A stretch of 5,546 bases of DNA from RGIG9608 sp045602425 (GTDB lineage: Bacteria; Bacteroidota; Bacteroidia; Bacteroidales; Paludibacteraceae): contig JAZSBO010000028.1 of assembly GCA_045602425.1 (NCBI GenBank), positions 1 to 5,546 on the forward strand, read 5' to 3'. Shown piece by piece: positions 1-5,342 of the stretch (the stretch's first letter is position 1; every line of letters begins with the position of its first letter). The notes beneath the pieces are model-generated. The model was not told the origin of the DNA, made no database searches, and worked only from the letters and a program-made list of their open reading frames with translations. A program made the position numbers and the translations under genes.

Positions 1-1
1 G

Positions 2-211
2 GAGGCAGGTGCCATTTTTCTGCCTACTTATGGTTTCCGTCAAGGAAATTCTATATATGGTTCTGGCTCAAAAGGATATTACTGGACAACTTCTCCCAAC
101 GGAGGTTGCGGTCCTATGAACTTGGAGTTTTCGGCAGAATATATTAAGATAAATAGTGCTTATCGTTATTCGGGACTTTCGGTGCGTTTGGTAAAAGATA
201 TACAGCAATAA
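2..211 (+). CDS. C-terminal fragment of a FISUMP-domain protein (5' end outside window)
   Basis: This is the last 69 codons of a gene that begins upstream of the window; the frame is open from base 2 to a TAA at 209-211. The visible protein starts EAGAIFLPTYGFRQG, passes through GYYWTTSP and ends GLSVRLVKDIQQ. The series 'IFLP..GF - GYYWT(S)S - SVRLV' is the C-terminal half of the domain known as the Fibrobacter succinogenes major paralogous domain, which is common in Bacteroidales surface lipoproteins and has no established biochemical function. It aligns with the end of the downstream lipoprotein (IFLPAAGF ... PIRPVRNR), so the two are probably neighbouring paralogues. The N-terminus is not visible, so a lipoprotein signal can only be inferred. 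No convincing terminator follows the stop codon. Confidence 0.8.
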   Translation, partial: EAGAIFLPTYGFRQGNSIYGSGSKGYYWTTSPNGGCGPMNLEFSAEYIKINSAYRYSGLSVRLVKDIQQ

Positions 212-266
212 AAAGGCAGACTATTTGTTTTGCGTTTGTATTGTGATTTTTATTTATTCTCGAAAT

Positions 267-282
267 AAAAACACTACATTTG
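267..282 (+). promoter_or_regulatory. Bacteroidetes-type -7 promoter box (TACATTTG) with AAAAACAC extension
   Basis: TACATTTG at 275-282 fits the Bacteroidetes -7 consensus TAnnTTTG exactly and is preceded by AAAAACAC. The same 16-base arrangement recurs at 5320-5335 (+) and 4572-4557 (-). A TTTG -33 element is not present at the expected 19-21 bp spacing; only T-rich sequence lies there (around 246-258). It is the best promoter candidate for the lipoprotein gene at 621, although the leader would be long. Confidence 0.5.
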
Positions 283-390
283 TTTCAAATTAACCGAATG
301 TGAAAATTATAAAAAGTTTTGCCTATGGAATAAAAGCGTAGTTTTTTACGCACATCTTGAAAATATTGGAAATAGCGTTATAAGCAAATC

Positions 391-522
391 TTGAGTTTTT
401 CTGAACCTGAACAATTCAAATTACTCTTCAAGAACAAAGCTAAATGACGTCTGCGCGTTGCGTGGACTTTTGTTCGTTTTAATTTGAAGAGTAGAGGTAG
501 TTCAGGACCTAGAAAAACTCAA
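391..522. repeat. Large imperfect inverted repeat upstream of lipoprotein gene
   Basis: Four blocks pair in nested order: TTGAGTTTTTCT (391-402) with AGAAAAACTCAA (511-522); CCTGAAC (406-412) with GTTCAGG (500-506); TACTCTTCAA (422-431) with TTGAAGAGTA (484-493); GAACAAA (432-438) with TTTGTTC (469-475). That gives 36 perfect pairs broken by internal loops, around a 30-nt apex that itself holds CGC-GTT-GCG. TTCAAATT (415-422) could pair instead with AATTTGAA (481-488), so two registers are possible. AAGCAA flanks the element on both sides (382-387 and 526-531). It could be a structured leader RNA, a cruciform, or a degenerate MITE-like element; it encodes no protein. Confidence 0.65.
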
Positions 523-620
523 ATAAAGCAATATAAAGTACCACGCTGTTTTTATGTGTGTAAGTGAAGTATAAGGTGCTTATTTAAATTTTTAAAACAA
601 CAATTAAAATATTTATAATT

Positions 621-1826
621 ATGAATAAAAAGAAAATAATATTTACAATAATGCTTTTTGCTATATTTAGTTTTGGTGTTATTTCATGCGAAAATCCTAA
701 TGATAATTCTGGTATTTCTTTAGAAAACAAACCTGATAATAACGTTAGTGAAGAAACACCTACACGTCCTCAAATTCCTGTATTAGTGGCGACTGAAGGA
801 ACTTCTGATGTGGAACGTTCTAAAGTAACTTTTTGGGGTAGGTTAAACACGGATACTTTGTGGACATTAGGAAGTGTGAAATGGGGCGTAGAGTATGCTT
901 ATAATAAAGATGCTGTGGTGTTACACAAGCATCTGGAAACGACAAAAGTAGAATGTAAGACTGATCTTCAGGGTGAAGAACTTGATGAATTTTCCGTTAC
1001 AGTAAAAGATTTGTCTGGTGATACTGTAATATACTATAGTGCTTATATTTTAATAAATGATATGAAGTATGTTTATGGAGATATAGATTCTGTGCATACA
1101 GACGTAATTATTTCCTTTTTTGATGACAATGACTCCTATTACGCTGTAAATAATGTAGAAATAACTTCTTCTGATCCTAATGCTATTATTGGTTATGCTT
1201 ATTATTTTTCGTTGGGTTATTATTATTATATTAGTTGTGATTATGGAACTAAAGTAAAATGTAATGTAGTTGTTGACTCTTTAACTTATTATGAATTTGA
1301 AAAATGGAGTGAAGGTTTGACTAATAATTTACGCACTATTGTAGCAAAATCCGATAGGAGTTATACCTTTAAACTTACTCATCCAATTTGTAATAATTAT
1401 GTTGATTTAGGATTACCTAGTGGTACATTATGGGCCACTTGTAATTTAGGAGCTTTTTCCCCTGAAGAATATGGTGGATATTATAAAGATTTCTCTGGCG
1501 AAGAAATACCAATGGTTAGTAAAAGTTGGCGATTACCATCTCTATCTGAATTAAATGAACTTGTCAATCAATGTACAAGCACATTTACTTATAAAAATGG
1601 TGTATATGGTATTAATTTTAAAGGTCCTAATGGAAACTCTATCTTTTTGCCTGCCGCTGGTTTCCAGTACCGCAGTGGGAACTGGAAAGAGGGAAAGGTT
1701 GTATATCTTTCGAGTTCTAACTCAAAATATCAAGATGAAGGCTATAGTCCCCATGTACTATATGAACTAAGTACAGGGTGGCTTAATTTATTAAGAGCTC
1801 CTATTCGTCCAGTTAGAAATAGATAA
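621..1826 (+). CDS. Surface lipoprotein with Fn-like, InlB-like repeat and FISUMP-type domains
   Basis: This 401-residue exported lipoprotein has a basic N-terminus (MNKKK), a hydrophobic stretch (residues 6-19) and a type II signal-peptidase site, VIS-C23. An Asn/Glu/Asp-rich linker follows to about residue 50. Residues ~53-158 resemble the fibronectin-like domains of Bacteroidales lipoproteins; the conserved end is YYSAYILIND (138-147) followed by a YGD turn. Residues ~172-252 look like one divergent InlB B-type repeat, with YGTKV at 208-212, WSEG at 229-232 and a final YTF strand; this part is tyrosine-rich. Residues ~260-401 are a FISUMP-type domain: YVDLGLPSGTLWATC (260-274), SWRLPSLSEL (from 302), FLPAAGF (342-348) and a terminal RPVRNR. 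The usual GYYWSSS is replaced by VVYLSSS. The ATG at 621 gives a complete signal peptide and follows an A/T-rich leader. The gene is visibly richer in A+T than the ligase gene downstream. Probable location is the outer membrane; the ligand or function is unknown. Confidence 0.85.
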   Translation: MNKKKIIFTIMLFAIFSFGVISCENPNDNSGISLENKPDNNVSEETPTRPQIPVLVATEGTSDVERSKVTFWGRLNTDTLWTLGSVKWGVEYAYNKDAVVLHKHLETTKVECKTDLQGEELDEFSVTVKDLSGDTVIYYSAYILINDMKYVYGDIDSVHTDVIISFFDDNDSYYAVNNVEITSSDPNAIIGYAYYFSLGYYYYISCDYGTKVKCNVVVDSLTYYEFEKWSEGLTNNLRTIVAKSDRSYTFKLTHPICNNYVDLGLPSGTLWATCNLGAFSPEEYGGYYKDFSGEEIPMVSKSWRLPSLSELNELVNQCTSTFTYKNGVYGINFKGPNGNSIFLPAAGFQYRSGNWKEGKVVYLSSSNSKYQDEGYSPHVLYELSTGWLNLLRAPIRPVRNR

Positions 1827-1842
1827 AAATTATTTTTATTAT

Positions 1843-1887
1843 AAAAAAAGCAGAATGCTCAAGATTTCGGGGCGTTCTGCTTTTTTT
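1843..1887 (+). terminator. Strong intrinsic terminator after the lipoprotein gene
   Basis: AAAAAAAGCAGAA (1843-1855) pairs perfectly with TTCTGCTTTTTTT (1875-1887). The stem continues through 1856-1860/1870-1874 with two G-U pairs, leaving a 9-nt loop (1861-1869). It starts 16 bp after the lipoprotein stop codon and ends in a run of seven T. Because A7 stands opposite T7 it could also stop minus-strand transcription, but the plus-strand use is the relevant one here. Confidence 0.9.
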
Positions 1888-1903
1888 GTGTGCGGAGGTT
1901 TTG

Positions 1904-1935
1904 TTTGTTTTTCGTTTTTGAAAAATGTATTTTTG
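1904..1935 (+). promoter_or_regulatory. Bacteroidetes -33/-7 promoter for the acyl-CoA ligase gene
   Basis: TTTG at 1904-1907 (-33) is separated by exactly 20 bp from TATTTTTG at 1928-1935 (-7, consensus TAnnTTTG). It sits just after the terminator at 1843-1887 and 24 bp before the ATG at 1960, so the leader should be under 20 nt. Its position shows that the ligase is transcribed separately from the lipoprotein gene and cannot start at the upstream in-frame ATG at 1855. Confidence 0.75.
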
Positions 1936-1959
1936 CACAAAATTCTTGATAATGTGAAT

Positions 1960-3870
1960 ATGGCAGAGAGATTAACCATAATAGATTTTGTAGAGAAGTA
2001 TGTGGAAAAATTTGCTGAGAATCCTTTCCTTTGGGAAAAAGATTTAGATGCAAACGAGTGGAAAGCCACTTCTTACCGAGAGGTGTTGCATCAAGCAAAA
2101 CGCATTGCTGCGGGGCTTATGGCTCTTGGTGTGCAGAAAGGCGAAAAGGTGTCATATCTGAGTGAAGGTCGAAATCTGTGGGTGATAGGCGAACTCGGCG
2201 TGCTCTATGCCGGTGCGGTGAATGTGCCGCTCTCTATCAAACTCGAAGAGACAAACGACTTGGTTTTCCGTGTAAAACATTCGGATTCGAAATACGTTAT
2301 CACCTCTAAATTTCAGTTGCCCAAGGTGCGGAAGATTCTTGCCGAATGTCCATTGGTGGAAAAAGTGATTGTTTTTGATGAAATAGATGATAAACAACCC
2401 AACGAAATCTACATCAATGAGGTAATGGCACTCGGTGATGAGTTTTTGAAAGAAAACGCAGAAAAACTAGTTGAACGTTACCAATCTATTGCTCCCGACG
2501 ATTATGCCAACATCAGTTATACCTCGGGTACAACCGCCGACCCAAAGGGCATTTTGCTCACTCATCGCAACTACACTGCTAACGTGGAGCAGGCACATTC
2601 GGTCATTGGCGTTACGCCCGAAGATCGTATGCTCATCATCTTGCCGCTCGACCACTGCTTTGCTCATGTAGCAGGTTTTTACACCATGATGTCTTACGGA
2701 GCATCCATCGGAACTGTGCCATCGGGTAAGTCGGGTAAAGAGGCTCTTCGCAATATTCCTATCAGCATCAAGGAGTTCAAACCCAACGTAATGCTTTCAG
2801 TCCCAACGCTTGCCAAAAGTTTCAAAAAGAATATTGAAACAACCATCAAAAAAAGTGGTCGGTTGGTAGAAAAACTCTACAAATTTGCGTTGAAAAATGC
2901 TATTGCATACAACAAAGAGGGTTACAATAAAGGCACCGAGTTTGTCGATGTTTTTCGCAAACCTTTAATGGCAGTTTTCGATAAAATTATCTTCAAAAAA
3001 GTACGCGAAGGACTTGGGGGCGAAATGAAGTTTTTTGTTGGTGGTGGTGCGTTGCTCGACATCGACCTTCAACGTTACTATTACGCCATAGGCATTCCGA
3101 TGTATCAAGGTTATGGGCTTTCGGAAGCAACACCAATTATTTCGGCAAATTCGCCCGAAAAACATATCTTCGGTTCGTCGGGAAAAGTAGTTTCTCCAAT
3201 GGAGATAAAAATACTTGATGCCGACGGCATAGAACAACCTTTTGGCAAAAAAGGTGAAATCTGCATCAAAGGCGAAAACGTAATGGCAGGTTATTGGAAA
3301 AATCCAAAATCAACAACAGATACTATTGTTGATGGTTGGTTGCATACGGGCGATATGGGTTATATGCTTAACGAGGAAATGCTTTATGTTGTTGGGCGAT
3401 TCAAATCGTTACTCATTGCTGCTGATGGTGAGAAATATTCCCCCGAAGAAATTGAAGAAAACTTAGTAGAAAATTCCAAATACATCGACGGAGTGATTCT
3501 TCATAACAATCAAGACCCTTACACCATTGCTCTTGTTACACCAAACAAAGAGGCTCTTCGTGCTTATGCTAAACGTCATGGCTATGAGTCCGAAAGCAAA
3601 GAAGCAAAGGCGAAAATGCTCGAAAAATTACAGTCGGAAGTGAATTGTTACCGCAAAGGTGGGCGTCTCTACGGAGCTTTTCCTGAACGATGGTTGCCTG
3701 CTGCGGTTTGTGTGCTTCCCGAACCTTGGACGGAACAAAATCATTTCCTCAATAGCTCGATGAAAGTAGTGCGTGGCAGGGTTGAAGAAACCTACAAAGC
3801 AAACATTGAATATGCTTACACACCCGATGGTAAAAACATCGTGAACGAAATGAATTTAGCGTCGCTGTAG
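1960..3870 (+). CDS. Long-chain fatty acid-CoA ligase (AMP-forming)
   Basis: This 636-residue member of the ANL adenylating superfamily activates fatty acids with ATP to an acyl-adenylate and then transfers the acyl group to CoA. Core motifs appear in order: the phosphate-binding loop YTSGTTADPKG (187-197), GYGLSEATP (384-392) with the Mg-binding Glu389, the ribose-binding D465 in GWLHTGDMG (459-467), the hinge GRFKSLL with R480, and a C-terminal lysine K602 in SSMKVVRGR, the likely adenylation lysine. Length and motif spacing fit long-chain acyl-CoA synthetases rather than short acetyl-CoA synthetases. Chain length of the substrate cannot be read from sequence. The frame stays open upstream to an ATG at 1855, but those 35 codons cover the terminator hairpin and the promoter, so MAERLTIIDF at 1960 is the preferred start. 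The enzyme is cytosolic or peripherally membrane-bound. Its 3' end overlaps the convergent transporter gene by 15 bp. Confidence 0.93.
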   Translation: MAERLTIIDFVEKYVEKFAENPFLWEKDLDANEWKATSYREVLHQAKRIAAGLMALGVQKGEKVSYLSEGRNLWVIGELGVLYAGAVNVPLSIKLEETNDLVFRVKHSDSKYVITSKFQLPKVRKILAECPLVEKVIVFDEIDDKQPNEIYINEVMALGDEFLKENAEKLVERYQSIAPDDYANISYTSGTTADPKGILLTHRNYTANVEQAHSVIGVTPEDRMLIILPLDHCFAHVAGFYTMMSYGASIGTVPSGKSGKEALRNIPISIKEFKPNVMLSVPTLAKSFKKNIETTIKKSGRLVEKLYKFALKNAIAYNKEGYNKGTEFVDVFRKPLMAVFDKIIFKKVREGLGGEMKFFVGGGALLDIDLQRYYYAIGIPMYQGYGLSEATPIISANSPEKHIFGSSGKVVSPMEIKILDADGIEQPFGKKGEICIKGENVMAGYWKNPKSTTDTIVDGWLHTGDMGYMLNEEMLYVVGRFKSLLIAADGEKYSPEEIEENLVENSKYIDGVILHNNQDPYTIALVTPNKEALRAYAKRHGYESESKEAKAKMLEKLQSEVNCYRKGGRLYGAFPERWLPAAVCVLPEPWTEQNHFLNSSMKVVRGRVEETYKANIEYAYTPDGKNIVNEMNLASL

Positions 3871-4539
3871 TTCACTGTCTTTAAGGTGTTTTTTTAGCAT
3901 TGCAATAACAGCATAGGCGATAGGTGTGCCAAATGCAATTTCGATACTGATTTTCATCAAATACTGAAAACCAATCATCAGTAGAAGGTCGCGTGTGGTG
4001 AGTGTTCCCAAAAATGCTATCAGTACAAAAGGAAGTGTATCGAAAATGTAACCGATGAGCGAACTGCCTATGGTTCGTACCCAAAGCCTGCGACCTTTGG
4101 TTTTTTGCTTGATGCGTTCCATAAACCACGCATTAGAGAGTTCGCCTAACAAAAATCCTACCAACGAACCGATAACAATTCGTGGAACGTATGTAAAAAT
4201 AGTGTTGTAGGCAGTGGCATTGCTTTCGAGATAATCTGGCGAAGGCAACCACACACCTATTTGTGTGCAAACAATCATCAGAATGTTGCATATAAAAGTC
4301 AGAAAAATGACTTTTCGTGCTGTGCGATAACCCCAAATCTCGGTTAATACATCACCCAACATATAAGCAAAAGGAAATGTAATAGTACCCGCATCAAAAT
4401 AAAATAGCCCGAAAAATCCGATGATTTTTACAGCCATTAGGTTCGATACGAGATAGCAAGTTACAAATAGAGCCGTTACAACTATGAGTGCTTCGTTGTT
4501 AATTCGGTTTTTGAAAGGGTTTTCCGATACCTTGTCCAT
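3856..4539 (-). CDS. yhhQ: YhhQ-family queuosine precursor transporter
   Basis: This is a 227-residue inner-membrane protein with about six hydrophobic segments (approximately residues 17-39, 42-62, 75-97, 112-134, 156-178 and 185-212). The family signature FPFAYMLGDVLTEIWGYRTA (55-74), with acidic residues D63 and E67 inside the membrane region, and the later FDTLPF (166-171) identify the YhhQ/DUF165 family. E. coli YhhQ imports the 7-deazaguanines preQ0 and preQ1 for tRNA queuosine synthesis, and some relatives have shifted to queuine. The frame is open to an upstream ATG at 4587, but that would overlap the radical SAM gene's stop and a -7 box at 4564-4557, so the ATG at 4539 (MDKVSENPF) is preferred. 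It lies 34 bp downstream of the radical SAM gene on the same strand. The exact substrate is not shown by the sequence. Confidence 0.92.
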   Translation of the reverse strand: MDKVSENPFKNRINNEALIVVTALFVTCYLVSNLMAVKIIGFFGLFYFDAGTITFPFAYMLGDVLTEIWGYRTARKVIFLTFICNILMIVCTQIGVWLPSPDYLESNATAYNTIFTYVPRIVIGSLVGFLLGELSNAWFMERIKQKTKGRRLWVRTIGSSLIGYIFDTLPFVLIAFLGTLTTRDLLLMIGFQYLMKISIEIAFGTPIAYAVIAMLKKHLKDSELQRR

Positions 4540-4556
4540 AATTTTAAATTTTTCTG

Positions 4557-4572
4557 CAAAGATAGTGTTTTT
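4557..4572 (-). promoter_or_regulatory. yhhQ: Promoter-like box in the gap before yhhQ
   Basis: Read on the minus strand, the 34-bp gap between the radical SAM stop and the yhhQ start contains AAAAACACTATCTTTG. Its last eight bases (4564-4557) match the -7 consensus TAnnTTTG. The block equals the other two extended boxes in the window at all positions except the two n bases. No TTTG -33 element is seen at 19-21 bp upstream, which lies in the end of the radical SAM gene. It would give yhhQ an internal promoter with a leader of roughly 10 nt, besides read-through from upstream. Confidence 0.5.
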
Positions 4573-4573
4573 G

Positions 4574-5281
4574 TTATTTTGTGCCACCTACACCAAAGTC
4601 GGTGTTGTGCAGAAGTATGTCGATGCGAGGATTATCTTTATAAATGGGATAAATCTCTTTTATAAAAATGTTGCGTACAGCATCTGAAGGCTGAAGTTGT
4701 GCACTATTTTCGACCATAATATTCACACAAATACGTTCGAAATGTTTCAACCCAATTTCAATGTCATTTCTCATCGATTCGGCTGTTTGGTTTGGCAATC
4801 CAAAAAGCAAACAACATTCGTCGAAGTTTTCTGCTATCGTTTCGGGGTTGGTTTCTTTTATGCCTTTTTTCATAACAGATTCTCGGTAGTTGTTATCGAA
4901 AGTTTCAACGCCGATTTTCATTTTAATGCTTATATCCGTCTCCCCAAAAAAATCTCGTAATTCTGTTATTTTTTTTCGGAAAAGCCAATGACATTCGAAG
5001 TGAACGGTAGAAATGTTTTTTTCGATGCAAGTTGTGCGTATGGCGTTTATTGTGTCGTTGTCCAACTCGCAAAACGAACCAGAGTTTACAATCTCGAGTC
5101 GGTTGTAAATGCCTGTTACTTGGTTTAATACGCTTTTGTTAATCGTAAAATTCTCTTGAATGTCGCACGATGAGTCTTCGTGATAATCGCAAAATGTACA
5201 CTTGCGGTATCGGCAACCTTTCCCTCGCAAGAGAACGATCTCGCGTGGATTTTTTTCTGTTATGACTCCATAGCGTTGCAT
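4574..5281 (-). CDS. Small radical SAM enzyme next to yhhQ, candidate queuine lyase (QueL-like)
   Basis: This 235-residue cytosolic protein has an N-terminal cluster motif GCRYRKCTFCDY: C23, C28 and C31, spaced CX4CX2C instead of the common CX3CX2C, with an aromatic residue before the last Cys as in radical SAM enzymes. Further barrel-like elements are VNSGSF (65-70), VHFECHW (93-99), KIGVETFD (122-129) and LLFGLPNQT (158-166). No SPASM or other accessory domain is visible; the chain is only large enough for the core barrel. It heads a minus-strand pair with yhhQ. A radical SAM lyase, QueL, that releases preQ1 from queuine is known from gut bacteria, and the transporter next door makes that role the leading hypothesis. 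I could not confirm QueL-specific residues, so another small radical SAM family is possible. The start at 5281 (MQRYGVITEKNPRE) lies about a dozen bases after a -7 box and keeps the whole cluster loop. Confidence 0.88.
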   Translation of the reverse strand: MQRYGVITEKNPREIVLLRGKGCRYRKCTFCDYHEDSSCDIQENFTINKSVLNQVTGIYNRLEIVNSGSFCELDNDTINAIRTTCIEKNISTVHFECHWLFRKKITELRDFFGETDISIKMKIGVETFDNNYRESVMKKGIKETNPETIAENFDECCLLFGLPNQTAESMRNDIEIGLKHFERICVNIMVENSAQLQPSDAVRNIFIKEIYPIYKDNPRIDILLHNTDFGVGGTK

Positions 5282-5286
5282 AAAAA

Positions 5287-5300
5287 TACCTACAAAGGTA
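5287..5300. repeat. Short palindrome TACCT-ACAA-AGGTA at the radical SAM promoter
   Basis: TACCT (5287-5291) and AGGTA (5296-5300) are perfect inverted arms around ACAA. The palindrome covers the whole -7 box of the minus-strand promoter and ends 5 bp before the start codon at 5281. It could be an operator for a repressor; at 5-bp arms it could also be chance. Confidence 0.35.
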
Positions 5301-5324
5301 GATTTTTTTGTTTTTTGAAAAAAA
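5293..5324 (-). promoter_or_regulatory. Promoter of the radical SAM-yhhQ pair
   Basis: On the minus strand TACCTTTG (5300-5293) matches the -7 consensus TAnnTTTG. Upstream at -33 distance is a run of seven T (5324-5318) rather than an exact TTTG. The start codon at 5281 lies only 11 bp beyond the box, so the transcript would be nearly leaderless. That leaves no space for a preQ1 riboswitch. The T-run is the complement of the A-run in the opposite promoter at 5307-5335, so the two promoters overlap back to back. Confidence 0.55.
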
Positions 5325-5335
5325 CACTATATTTG
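5307..5335 (+). promoter_or_regulatory. Divergent plus-strand promoter facing the right edge
   Basis: TATATTTG at 5328-5335 matches the -7 consensus and is preceded by AAAAACAC, giving the same extended block as at 267-282 and 4572-4557. TTTG at 5307-5310 could be the -33 element, though the 17-bp spacing is shorter than the usual 19-21. Transcription from here would start near 5342 and run into the spacer described below, where a terminator waits at 5470-5507. Confidence 0.5.
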
Positions 5336-5342
5336 TCCTCGT

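Larger units (their letters stand above)
212..620. other. 409-bp gene-free spacer between two FISUMP-domain genes
   Basis: I see no credible gene here on either strand. The spacer holds a promoter-like box (267-282), a small hairpin (GCGTA at 336-340 with TACGC at 347-351, loop GTTTTT, no U-tract after it) and a large imperfect inverted repeat (391-522). The last 40 bases before the ATG at 621 are almost pure A/T with no Shine-Dalgarno sequence, which is usual for Bacteroidetes. If the promoter at 267-282 is the only one, the lipoprotein mRNA would have a leader of about 330 nt containing both folded elements. Confidence 0.7.

Noticed and set aside
336..351. Small hairpin GCGTA-GTTTTT-TACGC as terminator of the upstream FISUMP gene
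   Set aside because: The stem is 5 bp, no T-run follows it, and it lies 125 bp beyond the stop codon.
1855..1959. N-terminal extension of the acyl-CoA ligase frame to the ATG at 1855
   Set aside because: It would lie within the terminator stem of the lipoprotein gene and across the ligase's own promoter; the conserved protein begins at 1960.
3873..3893. Possible terminator after the ligase gene (CAC...GTG followed by T7)
   Set aside because: Only three to four pairs can form, so the T-run alone is not enough; the bases are also coding for the C-terminus of YhhQ on the other strand.
4540..4587. N-terminal extension of the yhhQ frame to the ATG at 4587
   Set aside because: It overlaps the end of the radical SAM gene and a -7 box at 4564-4557; the extra residues (MAQNNKNTIFAEKFKI) add nothing typical of the family, and MDKVSENPF is a suitable start.
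4697..4960. 87-codon plus-strand frame inside the radical SAM gene
   Set aside because: It is antisense to a gene with clear protein motifs, has no promoter or start context of its own, and shows no recognisable domain.
5282..5300. preQ1 riboswitch upstream of the radical SAM-yhhQ pair
   Set aside because: The promoter box is 11 bp from the start codon, leaving no leader in which a preQ1 aptamer could fold.
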